47,783 bases of DNA from NCBI GenBank assembly GCA_003139775.1, contig PLGI01000084.1, positions 372 through 48,154 of the forward strand, given 5' to 3'. The notes under the pieces were generated by a model. The model was not told the DNA's origin. It saw only the letters and a program-made list of their open reading frames with translations, and searched no databases. This document shows positions 34,984-44,161 of the stretch, piece by piece. A program made the position numbers and the translations under genes. The stretch is from Syntrophaceae bacterium. GTDB lineage: Bacteria; Desulfobacterota; Syntrophia; Syntrophales; Smithellaceae. The stretch's first letter is position 1; each line of letters opens with the position of its first letter.

Positions 34984-35487
34984 TCAGTTTTCAACATTCG
35001 TTACGGCAATTTTTGTCGGCTCTTTACTTGCTGATGACCAGCGCCAATCCTCAGGATAAAGCACGTACTGTTTGCGCACAGGGTTGGATTCAATATATTC
35101 AATCTTCTGATGCAGGAAATCCTCACTTTCAATAATTTTGGGGAAATTAGTTTCTTTCCAGAAATGGTATGAGCCATCTTTTTCAAATAGTTTTAATATT
35201 CTTGGTTCTGTATCGCCGATATTTTTCTTCAACTCTTTGGCCAGAAAAGTTTTTATATCGCGGATGACGGCAATCATATCCGGCGCCGTACTGATGAAAT
35301 GGAGATGATTAAGCATAAAAACGAAAGCATATATTTTTAATCCTTTATTTTTTTGACAAAACGCAAAACTGTCTTCAAGAATTTCAAAGCGGTTGTGGCG
35401 ATCAAAAAGATAGTACCAGTTATGCACGGTGAAGGTGACAAAGTAAATCTTGTCTTTAAGCTGTTTTGCGATTAGGACTGACGGCAT
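34984..35487 (-). CDS. RAYT/IS200-like Y1 transposase (REP-associated)
   Basis: 167 residues. HUH motif FMLNHLHFI (His-Leu-His, near 57-65), a later region EDFLHQKIEYIESNPVRKQYVL, and DWRWSSA near 147 are the standard RAYT signatures. These enzymes cut and join single-stranded REP hairpins as a one-gene system without a passenger. The ATG follows GAGGATAAATT. Three hairpins with GGTTCAATC/GATTGAACC arms flank it, which are its probable substrates. The protein looks intact. Confidence 0.85.
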   Translation of the reverse strand: MPSVLIAKQLKDKIYFVTFTVHNWYYLFDRHNRFEILEDSFAFCQKNKGLKIYAFVFMLNHLHFISTAPDMIAVIRDIKTFLAKELKKNIGDTEPRILKLFEKDGSYHFWKETNFPKIIESEDFLHQKIEYIESNPVRKQYVLYPEDWRWSSASKEPTKIAVTNVEN

Positions 35488-35527
35488 AATTTATCCTCGT
35501 CGGTTCAAAAGCTATGTTGGTGCTAAG

Positions 35528-35554
35528 CTGGTTCAATCTTGTAGATTGAACCAG
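35528..35554. repeat. RAYT-associated hairpin 1, upstream side
   Basis: Eleven-base arms CTGGTTCAATC / GATTGAACCAG around a TTGTA loop. It lies 40 bases before the transposase start. The arms match the hairpin at 35579 and the one beyond the gene's other end. Confidence 0.8.
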
Positions 35555-35578
35555 TGGTTTATATCAGGATCAAATAAG

Positions 35579-35603
35579 TGGTTCAATCATTCTGATTGAA
35601 CCA
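35579..35603. repeat. RAYT-associated hairpin 2, upstream side
   Basis: Ten-base arms TGGTTCAATC / GATTGAACCA around the loop ATTCT. With the copy at 35528-35554 it makes a pair separated by 24 bases, the arrangement seen in bacterial interspersed mosaic elements. Confidence 0.8.
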
Positions 35604-35653
35604 GCAAGAAAGCGAAGCCCAGCAGGATTATTACTTTACCGGTACATCCCTCC

Positions 35654-35682
35654 TTGACAGAGAACATATTTATGCTTATTCT
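35654..35682 (+). promoter_or_regulatory. Sigma70-type promoter for the cyclase-clpB operon
   Basis: TTGACA (35654-35659) and TATTCT (35677-35682) with a 17-base spacer. The start would be near 35690, about 20 bases before the ATG at 35710. No sigma-32-type element was recognised, so heat control of clpB through this site is not evident. Confidence 0.6.
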
Positions 35683-35709
35683 AAACAAAATACAGTGCTA
35701 GGTGAATAA

Positions 35710-36582
35710 ATGAAATCAATAAATAAAACCATGATTGAACATGTTATCAAAATTGCAAATGAAATCAAAGCTGACGCATTGCTTGTCTGTGTTGATGTAA
35801 TCAACGATATAACTGCTCTACCGGAGGAAATAAAGAAAGCTATTGGCTTCATCATCATTGTCCGTGAGAATGAAAATATATCCGATGAGGTTAAGAAATA
35901 CGCCAAAATATTATACATTCCCAATGTAAATTTAACCCGTGTGGGAAAAATTAAAATTGCCATTGCCAAGGGAATAGTTTTAGGCCTCTTTAAAAGAGGT
36001 GATAAAGTTGTCTGTCTAAGCGGTGTGCCCAAATTTGGTTACGCCGACAGTATTTTTGTTATCGATGTCGGCAAAGAATTTGAAATCTTAACGTCTGATT
36101 TCATTAACGACGTTATTGAAAATGTCCGGCCGGAAGTTTTTAACGCCGCTTTAAATATTGCCTGTGAACTGGCCGCTCAAGGACGGGAAAACAGAAAAGT
36201 AGGAACGATTTTTGTGCTGGGAGATGATGAAAAAGTCATGCAGCTTTCCCAGCAAATGATTATCAACCCGTTTTTAGGATACTCGGAAGAACAACTTAAC
36301 CTTTTGAATCCTGAACTGGAAGAAACAATTAAAGAATTTTCCGCGATCGACGGCGCCTTTATTATCAAAGAAAATGGTGTGCTGGTGACTGCCGGAAGAC
36401 ATCTTAACGCTGCGCTGGACAGCCGTGATTTATCCGCGGGCTTAGGCAGTAGACACATTGCCGCCGCAGGTATTACCAGTGTAACTAAAGCAGTGGCTAT
36501 AGTAATTTCCGAATCTTCGGGAAACGTAACCGTTTTCAAAAACGGTAAACTTTTTGTCACCATTGAAAAACCGGTAGAATAG
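35710..36582 (+). CDS. DacZ-like diadenylate cyclase (cyclic di-AMP synthase)
   Basis: 290 residues. The C-terminal third is a DisA_N/DAC domain: DGAFIIKENGVLVTAGRHL near 213-231 and GLGSRHIAAAGITSVTKAVAIVISE near 240-265. These hold the DGA and RH-x catalytic motifs; the third position of the usual RHR is isoleucine here. The first 170 residues form an alpha/beta domain (KADALLVCVDVINDI, GDKVVCLSGVP) like the pyruvate-kinase-type domain in archaeal DacZ. There are no membrane helices, unlike CdaA. It condenses two ATP to cyclic di-AMP. clpB starts 12 bases after its stop, so they are probably co-transcribed. Confidence 0.75.
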   Translation: MKSINKTMIEHVIKIANEIKADALLVCVDVINDITALPEEIKKAIGFIIIVRENENISDEVKKYAKILYIPNVNLTRVGKIKIAIAKGIVLGLFKRGDKVVCLSGVPKFGYADSIFVIDVGKEFEILTSDFINDVIENVRPEVFNAALNIACELAAQGRENRKVGTIFVLGDDEKVMQLSQQMIINPFLGYSEEQLNLLNPELEETIKEFSAIDGAFIIKENGVLVTAGRHLNAALDSRDLSAGLGSRHIAAAGITSVTKAVAIVISESSGNVTVFKNGKLFVTIEKPVE

Positions 36583-36594
36583 TGAGAATGAACT

Positions 36595-39183
36595 ATGCGT
36601 TTTGATAAATTTACTTTGAAAGTCCAAGAAGCGATTCAGGAAGCACAGACACTGGCGAATTCATACGGTCATCAAGCAATTGAGCCGGAACATCTGCTTG
36701 TTTCTTTTTTACGGCAGGAAGAAGGTATTGTTGGAGCTGTTCTGGAAAAACTGGGCGCGAAGCCAAATCAGATTGAGAAGGCTTTGGTCAGTTTTCTGGA
36801 AAGACAGCCTCGTATCGAGGGTTCGGCCACAAGTCAAATATATATGTCTGCCCGTTTGAATAAAATATTCGATAAAGCCCTCACCGAAGCCGCCCGTCTC
36901 AAAGACGAATATGTGAGCGCGGAACATGTTTTGATTGCGGTAACCGAGGAAAAAACGGGTGAAGCCGCGAAAATTTTACGTCAGGCGGGAGTAACCAGGG
37001 ACAGCATCTTTAAGGTATTGGTGGAAATCAGGGGCAATCAAAGAGTTACCGACCCTAATCCGGAGGGGAAATATCAGGCATTAGAGCGCTATGCCCGGGA
37101 TTTCAACGAACTGGCTCGCAAGGGTTCTTTTGATCCGGTAATCGGCCGCGATGAAGAAATACGGCGCATCATGCAGGTGCTTTCGCGCCGCACAAAAAAT
37201 AATCCTGTCTTGATCGGAGAGCCGGGCGTCGGGAAAACGGCGATTGTTGAAGGATTAGCGCAACGCATTGTCAATGGCGATGTGCCGGAAAGCCTGAAAA
37301 ACAAACGCGTCATCGGTCTGGACATCGGCGCTTTAATTGCCGGAGCAAAATATCGCGGGGAATTTGAAGAAAGGCTCAAAGCTGTTCTAAAAGAAGTTAT
37401 CAGCTCCGCAGGTGAAATTATTTTGTTTATTGACGAAATACATACGGTTGTCGGCGCGGGAGCTGCCGAAGGTTCCGTTGACGCTTCCAATATGCTGAAA
37501 CCAGCACTGGCGAGGGGAGAGTTACGATGTGTTGGAGCTACAACCATTAATGAATACCGGAAATACATTGAAAAGGATGCCGCTCTGGAGCGGCGCTTCC
37601 AGCCTATTTTTGTCAAAGAGCCTTCCGTCGAAGATACCATTGCTATATTAAGAGGGTTAAAAGAAAGATATGAGGTGCATCACGGTGTCAGAATAAAAGA
37701 TTCCGCCATTATCGCGGCGGCCACTCTCTCCAACCGCTATATTTCCGACCGTTTTCTGCCTGATAAGGCTGTAGACTTGATTGATGAAGCAGCATCCCGT
37801 TTAAGAATAGAGTTGGACAGCATGCCTTCGGAAATAGACGTGATTGACCGGAAAATTATTCAGTTGGAAATAGAACGGCAGTCGCTCAAAAAAGAAACGG
37901 ACAAAACCGCCAAAGAACGGCGCGACAAAATTGAAAAGGAATTGGCCGAGTTGAAATCCAGCATGGATCAAATGAAAATACATTGGTCAAGTGAAAAAGA
38001 TGTAATCAAAAAGATTCAAAATACTAAAAGTCAAATTGAAGCTTTAAAAATAGAAGAGGTCAATGCCCAGCGTGAAGGGAATCTAGCGAAGGCCGCGGAG
38101 ATTCGCTATGGAAAGCTTGTGGCTTTAGACAAAAAACTACAAGAGGATCAGGCCAACCTTTTGGAAATCCAAAAAAACAAACAGATGCTCAAAGAAGAAG
38201 TGGATGCGGAAGATGTGGCCGAAGTTGTCTCCAACTGGACGGGTATACCACTATCTCGAATGATGGAAAGCGACGTACAAAAACTAATTCAGATGGAAGA
38301 TCGTCTCAAAAAGCGTGTTATCGGCCAGGAAGAAGGCATTGGGGCGGTTTCGGCAGCGCTGCGCCGCGCGCGCTCCGGCTTGCAAGACCCGAACCGTCCC
38401 ATAGGCTCGTTCATCTTTTTAGGTCCCACAGGAGTGGGAAAAACCGAACTGGCGCGCGCTTTGGCGGAATTCATGTTTGATAATGAACAGGCGATGGTGC
38501 GGATTGACATGTCGGAATACATGGAAAAACATGCCGTGGCCCGTTTAATCGGCGCTCCACCCGGTTATGTCGGGTATGATGAAGGCGGTCATTTAACTGA
38601 GGCTGTAAGACGCAAGCCTTATTGCGTCCTGCTTTTCGACGAAATCGAAAAAGCCCATCCCGATGTCTTCAATATTTTATTGCAGATACTTGATGACGGA
38701 CGGCTGACCGACGGACATGGCCGGACTGTCGATTTTAAAAACACAATAGTTATTATGACGTCCAACGTCGGCGGACAATGGGTACAGGATCCAAATTTGG
38801 ATGAGAAAGAAAAACAAAACCGGACAATGGAGGCCTTGCGCGCAATTTTTAAACCGGAATTTTTAAACCGTGTTGACGATATTATTATTTTCCGCGCCTT
38901 AACACCTGAAGATATCAACCATATTGTCGATATTCAATTAGCGCTTATTGACAAAAGACTCAAAGAACGCAAACTGAGCATCGAATTGACAGATGCGGCG
39001 AAAAAATATATAGCCGATCAGGGTTACAGCCCTGTTTATGGCGCGCGTCCGCTTAAGCGTTCACTGCAGAAACTTATTCTGGATCCGCTGGCTATGGAAA
39101 TTCTGGCCGGTAAATTTTCCGAGGGCGATATTGTCGTAGCGGGTTTGTCCAAAAAAGGCGAAATAACTTTAACCAAGAAATAA
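36595..39183 (+). CDS. clpB: ATP-dependent disaggregase ClpB
   Basis: 862 residues, full length. The N-terminal Clp_N repeats span about 1-145. NBD1 has Walker [15 protein letters not shown] near 207. The middle coiled coil covers about 410-530, which distinguishes ClpB from ClpA and ClpC. NBD2 has Walker [15 protein letters not shown] near 610 and [10 protein letters not shown] near 720. It lacks the ClpP-binding IGF/L loop, as expected. It rescues aggregates with DnaK. The stop TAATGAG coincides with the edge of a palindromic repeat. It lies downstream of the diadenylate cyclase gene. Confidence 0.97.
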   Translation: MRFDKFTLKVQEAIQEAQTLANSYGHQAIEPEHLLVSFLRQEEGIVGAVLEKLGAKPNQIEKALVSFLERQPRIEGSATSQIYMSARLNKIFDKALTEAARLKDEYVSAEHVLIAVTEEKTGEAAKILRQAGVTRDSIFKVLVEIRGNQRVTDPNPEGKYQALERYARDFNELARKGSFDPVIGRDEEIRRIMQVLSRRTKNNPVLIGEPGVGKTAIVEGLAQRIVNGDVPESLKNKRVIGLDIGALIAGAKYRGEFEERLKAVLKEVISSAGEIILFIDEIHTVVGAGAAEGSVDASNMLKPALARGELRCVGATTINEYRKYIEKDAALERRFQPIFVKEPSVEDTIAILRGLKERYEVHHGVRIKDSAIIAAATLSNRYISDRFLPDKAVDLIDEAASRLRIELDSMPSEIDVIDRKIIQLEIERQSLKKETDKTAKERRDKIEKELAELKSSMDQMKIHWSSEKDVIKKIQNTKSQIEALKIEEVNAQREGNLAKAAEIRYGKLVALDKKLQEDQANLLEIQKNKQMLKEEVDAEDVAEVVSNWTGIPLSRMMESDVQKLIQMEDRLKKRVIGQEEGIGAVSAALRRARSGLQDPNRPIGSFIFLGPTGVGKTELARALAEFMFDNEQAMVRIDMSEYMEKHAVARLIGAPPGYVGYDEGGHLTEAVRRKPYCVLLFDEIEKAHPDVFNILLQILDDGRLTDGHGRTVDFKNTIVIMTSNVGGQWVQDPNLDEKEKQNRTMEALRAIFKPEFLNRVDDIIIFRALTPEDINHIVDIQLALIDKRLKERKLSIELTDAAKKYIADQGYSPVYGARPLKRSLQKLILDPLAMEILAGKFSEGDIVVAGLSKKGEITLTKK

Positions 39184-39515
39184 TGAGACTCGCTGAAAAA
39201 GAGTCCCGACTTGTCGGGACGAATTTTGAAGCGTTAGTCGAATTATCCCAGGAGCGCAGCGACGTGGGATTTGAAACTCTTTGAAATGCAAGCCGAATTA
39301 TCCCAAGAGCGCAGCAATCGTGACTCTCGCTAAGAGCGAATAGAATGAAGCTCGAAGCGCAAGAGGAACTAATGAGACCCAAGTTTCAGAAATGGAATGT
39401 ACTGAAACTTGCAGGTCGAATTATCCCGCCTCAAGCGGAGGATATCGAAGATATCCGTGGCATCCCGCCAACGTAGTTGGCAGGGACGAGGGATTTGAGA
39501 CTCGCTGACAAAAGG
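39181..39515. repeat. Tandem cluster of palindromic elements after clpB
   Basis: It starts at the clpB stop (TAATGAGACTCGCTG). CGAATTATCCC occurs three times (about 39239, 39293, 39418), each tied to a block such as GAGCGCAGCG. The stretch also holds the AGTCCCGACTTGTCGGGAC hairpin, a TTTCAG/CTGAAA pair and the closing GGGATTTGAGACTCGCTGAC. This explains why there is no gene between clpB and htpX. Confidence 0.7.
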
Positions 39516-39533
39516 AAGTAATGGAGGATGGAA

Positions 39534-40382
39534 ATGGGAAACACGGTAAAAACCGCTCTTTTACTGGGAGCGTTAACAGGATTATTGATGTTGATCGGTG
39601 GTCTTATCGGTGGACGAGGAGGCGTTTATATCGCCTTTATCTTTGCTTTAATTTTAAATTTTGGCAGTTACTGGTTCTCCGATAAAATTGTTTTGAAAAT
39701 GTATAAGGCCCAGGAAGTTTCCGAAACTGCGGCGCCTGAACTTTACAGTATTGTTCGTAATCTTGCATTGAAAGCCACCTTGCCGATGCCGCGGGTTTAT
39801 ATTATTCCGGAAGAAACAGCCAATGCCTTTGCGACCGGCCGCAACACAGAACACGCGGTTGTTGCCGTTACTGAAGGAATAATGCGGATTTTGAATAAAG
39901 AAGAACTTGAAGGCGTAATCGCTCATGAACTATCCCACATAAAAAATGGGGATATGCTCATTGCTTCTATTGCCGCGACCATAGCCGGAGCTATAGGAAT
40001 GCTGGCTACCATGGCTCAGTGGGCTGCTATTTTCGGCGGAGGCCACAGTGATGACGATGATCACGGCGGAATAATCGGTTTGATAGCAATGGCCATTTTT
40101 GCACCGCTCGCCGCGACCATCATTCAAATGGCCATTTCCCGTTCCCGCGAATACATGGCCGATGCCAGCGGCGCAATAATTACCAAAAATCCTTACGGAT
40201 TAGCAACCGCTTTGGAGAAACTTACTAAAGCTTCGCAAATTATCCCGATGAATGCCAATCCATCCACGGCACATTTGTTTATTGTCAACCCTCTAACGGG
40301 GAAATCGCTGATGAACCTTTTCAGCACTCACCCTCCGTTAAAGGAAAGAATTGCCCGTTTAAGAAGCATGAAACCATATTAA
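39534..40382 (+). CDS. htpX: HtpX-type membrane zinc protease
   Basis: 282 residues. The zinc motif HELSH lies near 131-135 in [14 protein letters not shown], and the third ligand glutamate is in [13 protein letters not shown] near 200. Two N-terminal helices and two after the HExxH give the standard HtpX topology. It degrades misfolded membrane proteins. The ATG at 39534 was chosen over 39528 because GGAGG at 39523-39527 is properly spaced only to the later one. Confidence 0.93.
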   Translation: MGNTVKTALLLGALTGLLMLIGGLIGGRGGVYIAFIFALILNFGSYWFSDKIVLKMYKAQEVSETAAPELYSIVRNLALKATLPMPRVYIIPEETANAFATGRNTEHAVVAVTEGIMRILNKEELEGVIAHELSHIKNGDMLIASIAATIAGAIGMLATMAQWAAIFGGGHSDDDDHGGIIGLIAMAIFAPLAATIIQMAISRSREYMADASGAIITKNPYGLATALEKLTKASQIIPMNANPSTAHLFIVNPLTGKSLMNLFSTHPPLKERIARLRSMKPY

Positions 40383-40422
40383 AAATTAATTTTCCGCAGT
40401 GCGGTAAAGGGGAGGAGTTGTA

Positions 40423-40830
40423 ATGGAAGAAAAAAAGAAGGATTCGGGATTTGTAGTGAAAGATAAACGTCTTTTTGATGAATCAGGCAAAGAGCGTCAG
40501 CAGGAAGAAGCGCGATCTTCCACTGCCGAAGAAAAGCCTAAAGTTCAGGAAAGTTTACCAACTGAGCCGAAACAAGAATCCGATTATCCACAGGTTACCT
40601 TTACTAATTTTGTCTTGTCTTTGAGCACTTCCGCCCTTTTTCATTTCGGAGATTTTCCCGATCCCGAAGGGGGAAAAACAGAAAAAAACTTACCGGCGGC
40701 AAAACAAACCATTGATATCCTGGATATGCTCAATGATAAGACCAAAGGAAATCTCAACGAAAATGAAAATAATTTAATTCAAGGAGCTCTCTACGAATTG
40801 AAAATGCGCTACGTTAAAGAAAAGGCTTGA
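40423..40830 (+). CDS. DUF1844 protein
   Basis: 135 residues. A charged N-terminal half (KKKDSGFVVKDKRLFDESGKE) is followed by the family core FTNFVLSLSTSALFHFGDFPDP, AAKQTIDILDMLNDKTKGNL and ALYELKMRYV. The function is unknown. GGGGAGGAG precedes the ATG. ispE follows with one base between stop and start, so they are translated together. Confidence 0.88.
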   Translation: MEEKKKDSGFVVKDKRLFDESGKERQQEEARSSTAEEKPKVQESLPTEPKQESDYPQVTFTNFVLSLSTSALFHFGDFPDPEGGKTEKNLPAAKQTIDILDMLNDKTKGNLNENENNLIQGALYELKMRYVKEKA

Positions 40831-40831
40831 A

Positions 40832-41671
40832 ATGCTCTGGATGGCGCCCGCGAAAATAAATCTTTTCTTACGCGTCTTGCGGAAGCGTGACGATGGATAC
40901 CACGACATTGTTTCCCTCATGCAAAAAATTACGCTTTACGATGAATTGATATTTTCTCCCCGCCCGAAGGGAATTGTCCTCAATTGTCCCGGGAGCGATC
41001 TGCCGACATCCGAAGATAATTTGGTATTTCGCGCTGCACAATCAATTTTCGCTTATACCAACTATCCGTCCGGCATGGAAATTAAACTTATAAAAAAAAT
41101 CCCTTTGGCTGCCGGTCTTGGCGGGGGAAGTTCCGATGCTGCAACAACTTTAATAGCCTTAAACAAAATATGTTCTTTAAACTTAAAAAAAAATGAACTG
41201 ATGAAACTGGGGGCAAAGATAGGGGCGGATGTCCCCTTTTTTGTTTTTGGAAACAATGCTTTAGCTTCCGGTATTGGCGATCAGCTGAAAGCTCTGCAAA
41301 ATTTACCCAAAATCAATTTAGTCCTGATTAAACCTCCATTTGAGCTTTCGACAAAAATGGTTTATGAAAACCTCAATTTAAGATTGACAAAGGGAAAAAA
41401 TAATTATAGCATTCCGCGATTTTTAGAACTGAGTGACATAATTCGGGAATTGCATAATGACTTGGAGTCAGTTTCGTTGGAAATGCACCCGGAATTAAAT
41501 GATTTAAAGAAAATGTTGCTCAGGCACGGCGCGCTTGGTGCATTGATGTCAGGCAGCGGCCCAACAGTCTTTGGCATATTTAGGGACGGAAAAGAGGCAA
41601 AAAAAATTCAGGAAGTTATCAAGAAAGAAATTTCTGATCACTGCACAGTCTTTTTTGCCAAATCTTTGTAA
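40832..41671 (+). CDS. ispE: 4-diphosphocytidyl-2-C-methyl-D-erythritol kinase
   Basis: 279 residues of the GHMP kinase fold. The N-terminal APAKINLFLRVLRKRDDGYHD, the ATP loop PLAAGLGGGSSDAAT near 91-105, and the C-terminal GALMSGSGPTVFGIF are all present. It phosphorylates CDP-ME in the non-mevalonate isoprenoid pathway. It is close behind the DUF1844 gene and followed by tRNA-Gln. Confidence 0.95.
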   Translation: MLWMAPAKINLFLRVLRKRDDGYHDIVSLMQKITLYDELIFSPRPKGIVLNCPGSDLPTSEDNLVFRAAQSIFAYTNYPSGMEIKLIKKIPLAAGLGGGSSDAATTLIALNKICSLNLKKNELMKLGAKIGADVPFFVFGNNALASGIGDQLKALQNLPKINLVLIKPPFELSTKMVYENLNLRLTKGKNNYSIPRFLELSDIIRELHNDLESVSLEMHPELNDLKKMLLRHGALGALMSGSGPTVFGIFRDGKEAKKIQEVIKKEISDHCTVFFAKSL

Positions 41672-41725
41672 TTGCTGAATCTTCCGACTAAGATTGTAAA
41701 TAATGTGCTTCATTAAATTATGCAT

Positions 41726-41800
41726 TGGGGCGTCGTCAAGCGGTAAGACACAGGACTTTGATTCCTGCATTCGGAGGTTCGATCCCTCCCGCCCCAGCCA
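41726..41800 (+). tRNA. tRNA-Gln (anticodon TTG)
   Basis: 75 bases. The acceptor stem TGGGGCG/CGCCCCA, anticodon stem CAGGA/TCCTG with loop CTTTGAT (anticodon TTG), T-arm GGAGG-TTCGATC-CCTCC, and an encoded CCA end after discriminator G are all visible. It reads CAA/CAG codons. prs starts 26 bases downstream. Confidence 0.95.
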
Positions 41801-41826
41801 GAAAACTATATTGAGAAGGGTTTAAA

Positions 41827-42768
41827 ATGTTAGAGAGGATCAGGATATTTTCCGGCAATGCCAACATTGCGCTGGCTACAAAGATTTGCCAACACTTGGG
41901 CATATCTTTAGGTAAAGCCAATGTGACGACTTTTAGCGATGGTGAAACCCGTGTAGAAATAAATGAAAATGTTCGCGGCATGGATGTTTTTATTATCCAG
42001 TCCACTTGCCCGCCGGTAAATGTCACCTGTATGGAACTCCTGATCATGATTGATGCCCTGAAGCGTGCTTCTGCTGATCGTATTACCGCTGTGATACCTT
42101 ATTACGGGTATGGCCGGCAAGACAGGAAAGTCGCCCCGCGGGCTCCGATTACCGCAAAATTAATGGCCGATCTCATTACTACCGCCGGTGCTAACCGTGT
42201 CCTTTCCATGGATCTGCACGCCGGTCAAATTCAAGGATTCTTCAATATCCCTGTGGACAATCTTTTTGCCACACCGGTTTTATTTGATTATATGAAAAAA
42301 AATTTCGTAGATAATACTGTGGTTGTTTCACCGGATACCGGTGGTGTGGAACGCGCCAGAGCTTTCGGAAAAAGGCTGGGAGCGAGCCTCGCAATTATTG
42401 ATAAAAGAAGGGAAGGCCCCAACGAAGCCGAAGTGATGAATATTATCGGCAACGTGGAAGGGAAAAGAATTATCATTCTGGATGATATGATCGATACAGC
42501 TGGAACAGTTGTGCAGGCCGCCAGAGCCATGAAAGAAGCAGGTGCTTTAGAAGTTTCCATCTGCTGTACGCATCCGGTTTTATCAGGGCCCGCACTGGAT
42601 CGCATTGAAGGATCCGAGATTAAAGAAGTCATTGTCACTGATACAATTCCGCTCAGCGATCGGGCAAAGAATTGCAAAAAAATAAAAGTTTTATCGGTAT
42701 CCGGGATTTTAGGTGAAGCTGTGCGTCGAATTTATTACAACGATTCCGTAAGCTCATTATTTATATAG
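41827..42768 (+). CDS. prs: Ribose-phosphate pyrophosphokinase
   Basis: 313 residues, normal length. It begins with [20 protein letters not shown] and [14 protein letters not shown], and has the flexible loop [20 protein letters not shown] near 95-114 and the PRPP motif [11 protein letters not shown] near 216-226. It makes PRPP from ribose 5-phosphate and ATP for nucleotides, His and Trp. GAGAAGGG precedes the ATG. It forms the conserved run prs - rplY - pth. Confidence 0.97.
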   Translation: MLERIRIFSGNANIALATKICQHLGISLGKANVTTFSDGETRVEINENVRGMDVFIIQSTCPPVNVTCMELLIMIDALKRASADRITAVIPYYGYGRQDRKVAPRAPITAKLMADLITTAGANRVLSMDLHAGQIQGFFNIPVDNLFATPVLFDYMKKNFVDNTVVVSPDTGGVERARAFGKRLGASLAIIDKRREGPNEAEVMNIIGNVEGKRIIILDDMIDTAGTVVQAARAMKEAGALEVSICCTHPVLSGPALDRIEGSEIKEVIVTDTIPLSDRAKNCKKIKVLSVSGILGEAVRRIYYNDSVSSLFI

Positions 42769-42777
42769 GAGGAACAA

Positions 42778-43470
42778 ATGGAGGTAACAGATTTAGCGGT
42801 TCAAGTCCGTAAAGAGCAAAAGAAAGGACCGGCTCGCCGTTTGCGGCAGAAGGGATTTGTACCGGCTATTTTTTACGGCCGCTCTGCCGAAAATATTTTG
42901 TTGGCGGTAAAAAATGATGAACTGGTCAAGCTATATAAAGATAAAAAAAATCATGCCTTTATTAAATTGATTATTGATGACGGTGGTAACAAAAAAATAG
43001 AAAAACTATCGTTAATCAAAGAGTTGCAGGTTCAACCCTTGACCGGAAGATTTTACCATGCTGATTTTTATGAAGTAGATATAAAGCGTAAGCTCATCAT
43101 TGATGTGTCCTTACGCTTTATCGGTAAGGCTATTGGTGTGGAAAATGGTGGCGAGTTGCAGCATATAAAACGGGAAGTAAAAGTTTCTTGTCTGCCTTTG
43201 GATCTTCCGGATCATATTGATGTGGACGTAACTAATCTCAAAATAGGCGATTCTATAAAAATCAGAGATTTGAAGGTGGTCGAAGGAATAACAATGTTGG
43301 ATAGGCCTGATGCTTCGATCGCGTCGGTTGCGGTAATTAAAGTTGTCAAGGTTGAAGAACCGGTGAAAGAAGAGGGTGTTGTTGAAGAAGGCGCTGAAGC
43401 AGGGGCCGAAGGTGCAGCAACAGCAGCAGTCGCAGCCCCTGCTGAAAAGGAAAAGGAAAAGGGGAAATAA
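42778..43470 (+). CDS. rplY: 50S ribosomal protein L25 (Ctc form)
   Basis: 230 residues. The 5S-rRNA-binding L25 domain (about 1-95: KGPARRLRQKGFVPAIFYG) is followed by the beta-rich TL5/Ctc C-terminal domain and a low-complexity Glu/Ala tail after about 195. The long Ctc form is usual in this phylum. AGGAGG precedes the ATG nine bases after prs. Confidence 0.93.
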   Translation: MEVTDLAVQVRKEQKKGPARRLRQKGFVPAIFYGRSAENILLAVKNDELVKLYKDKKNHAFIKLIIDDGGNKKIEKLSLIKELQVQPLTGRFYHADFYEVDIKRKLIIDVSLRFIGKAIGVENGGELQHIKREVKVSCLPLDLPDHIDVDVTNLKIGDSIKIRDLKVVEGITMLDRPDASIASVAVIKVVKVEEPVKEEGVVEEGAEAGAEGAATAAVAAPAEKEKEKGK

Positions 43471-43568
43471 TTCGCTTATAAATAGCTATAACAATTGGGT
43501 GACAGCAAGTGCTTCCCTCGAGTTTAAAAAAAATATTTTTCTGGCGCAGTAAAGAGGGGAAGCAGGCC

Positions 43569-44144
43569 ATGTATCTGATTTTTGGCTTGGGAAATCCGGG
43601 TAGTCGCTATCAGTTTACCAGGCATAACATCGGATTTATGGTTCTGGAAAAACTGGCCGCCCAGTGGGAAGTGGAGTTAAAGCAAAAAAGTTTTGACGCT
43701 CTTTGGAATAAAGGTAAAATCGCCGGTACCAATGTGTTGCTGGCAATGCCTCAAACGTACATGAACTTAAGTGGTAATGCGGTAAGAAAACTGCTTACTT
43801 ATTTTAAAGCGGATGTAAATAATTTGATAGTAATTCACGATGATCTTGATTTACCTTTTGGCACCGTTCGCCTAAAGACAGGTGGGGGAAATGCCGGTCA
43901 TAAAGGTTTGAAGTCTATTGTTTCATGCCTCGGCTCTGCTGACTTCATGCGAGTAAGGCTGGGTATTGGCAAGCCTTCTGATAAATCTCGCATTGAAGGT
44001 TATGTTCTGGAAGGATTTGAAACGAAAGAAGACGCTGTGCTCCCTCAAATTATTCAATTGGCAGCCGACGCTGCCGCCGATATTGTTATATCAGGTATGC
44101 AAACAGCTATGGCTAAATACCATACAAAAAATATAAGTAATTAA
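43569..44144 (+). CDS. pth: Peptidyl-tRNA hydrolase
   Basis: 191 residues from the ATG at 43569. The start MYLIFGLGNPGSRYQFTRHN places the catalytic His at 19, followed by MPQTYMNLSG and VIHDDLDLPFG (Asp near 92), all standard Pth features. An open frame reaches back to 43509 but lacks family residues there. It frees tRNA from stalled peptidyl-tRNA. It is next to rplY, as is common. Confidence 0.95.
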   Translation: MYLIFGLGNPGSRYQFTRHNIGFMVLEKLAAQWEVELKQKSFDALWNKGKIAGTNVLLAMPQTYMNLSGNAVRKLLTYFKADVNNLIVIHDDLDLPFGTVRLKTGGGNAGHKGLKSIVSCLGSADFMRVRLGIGKPSDKSRIEGYVLEGFETKEDAVLPQIIQLAADAAADIVISGMQTAMAKYHTKNISN

Positions 44145-44161
44145 AAAAGGAGGATGGATTA

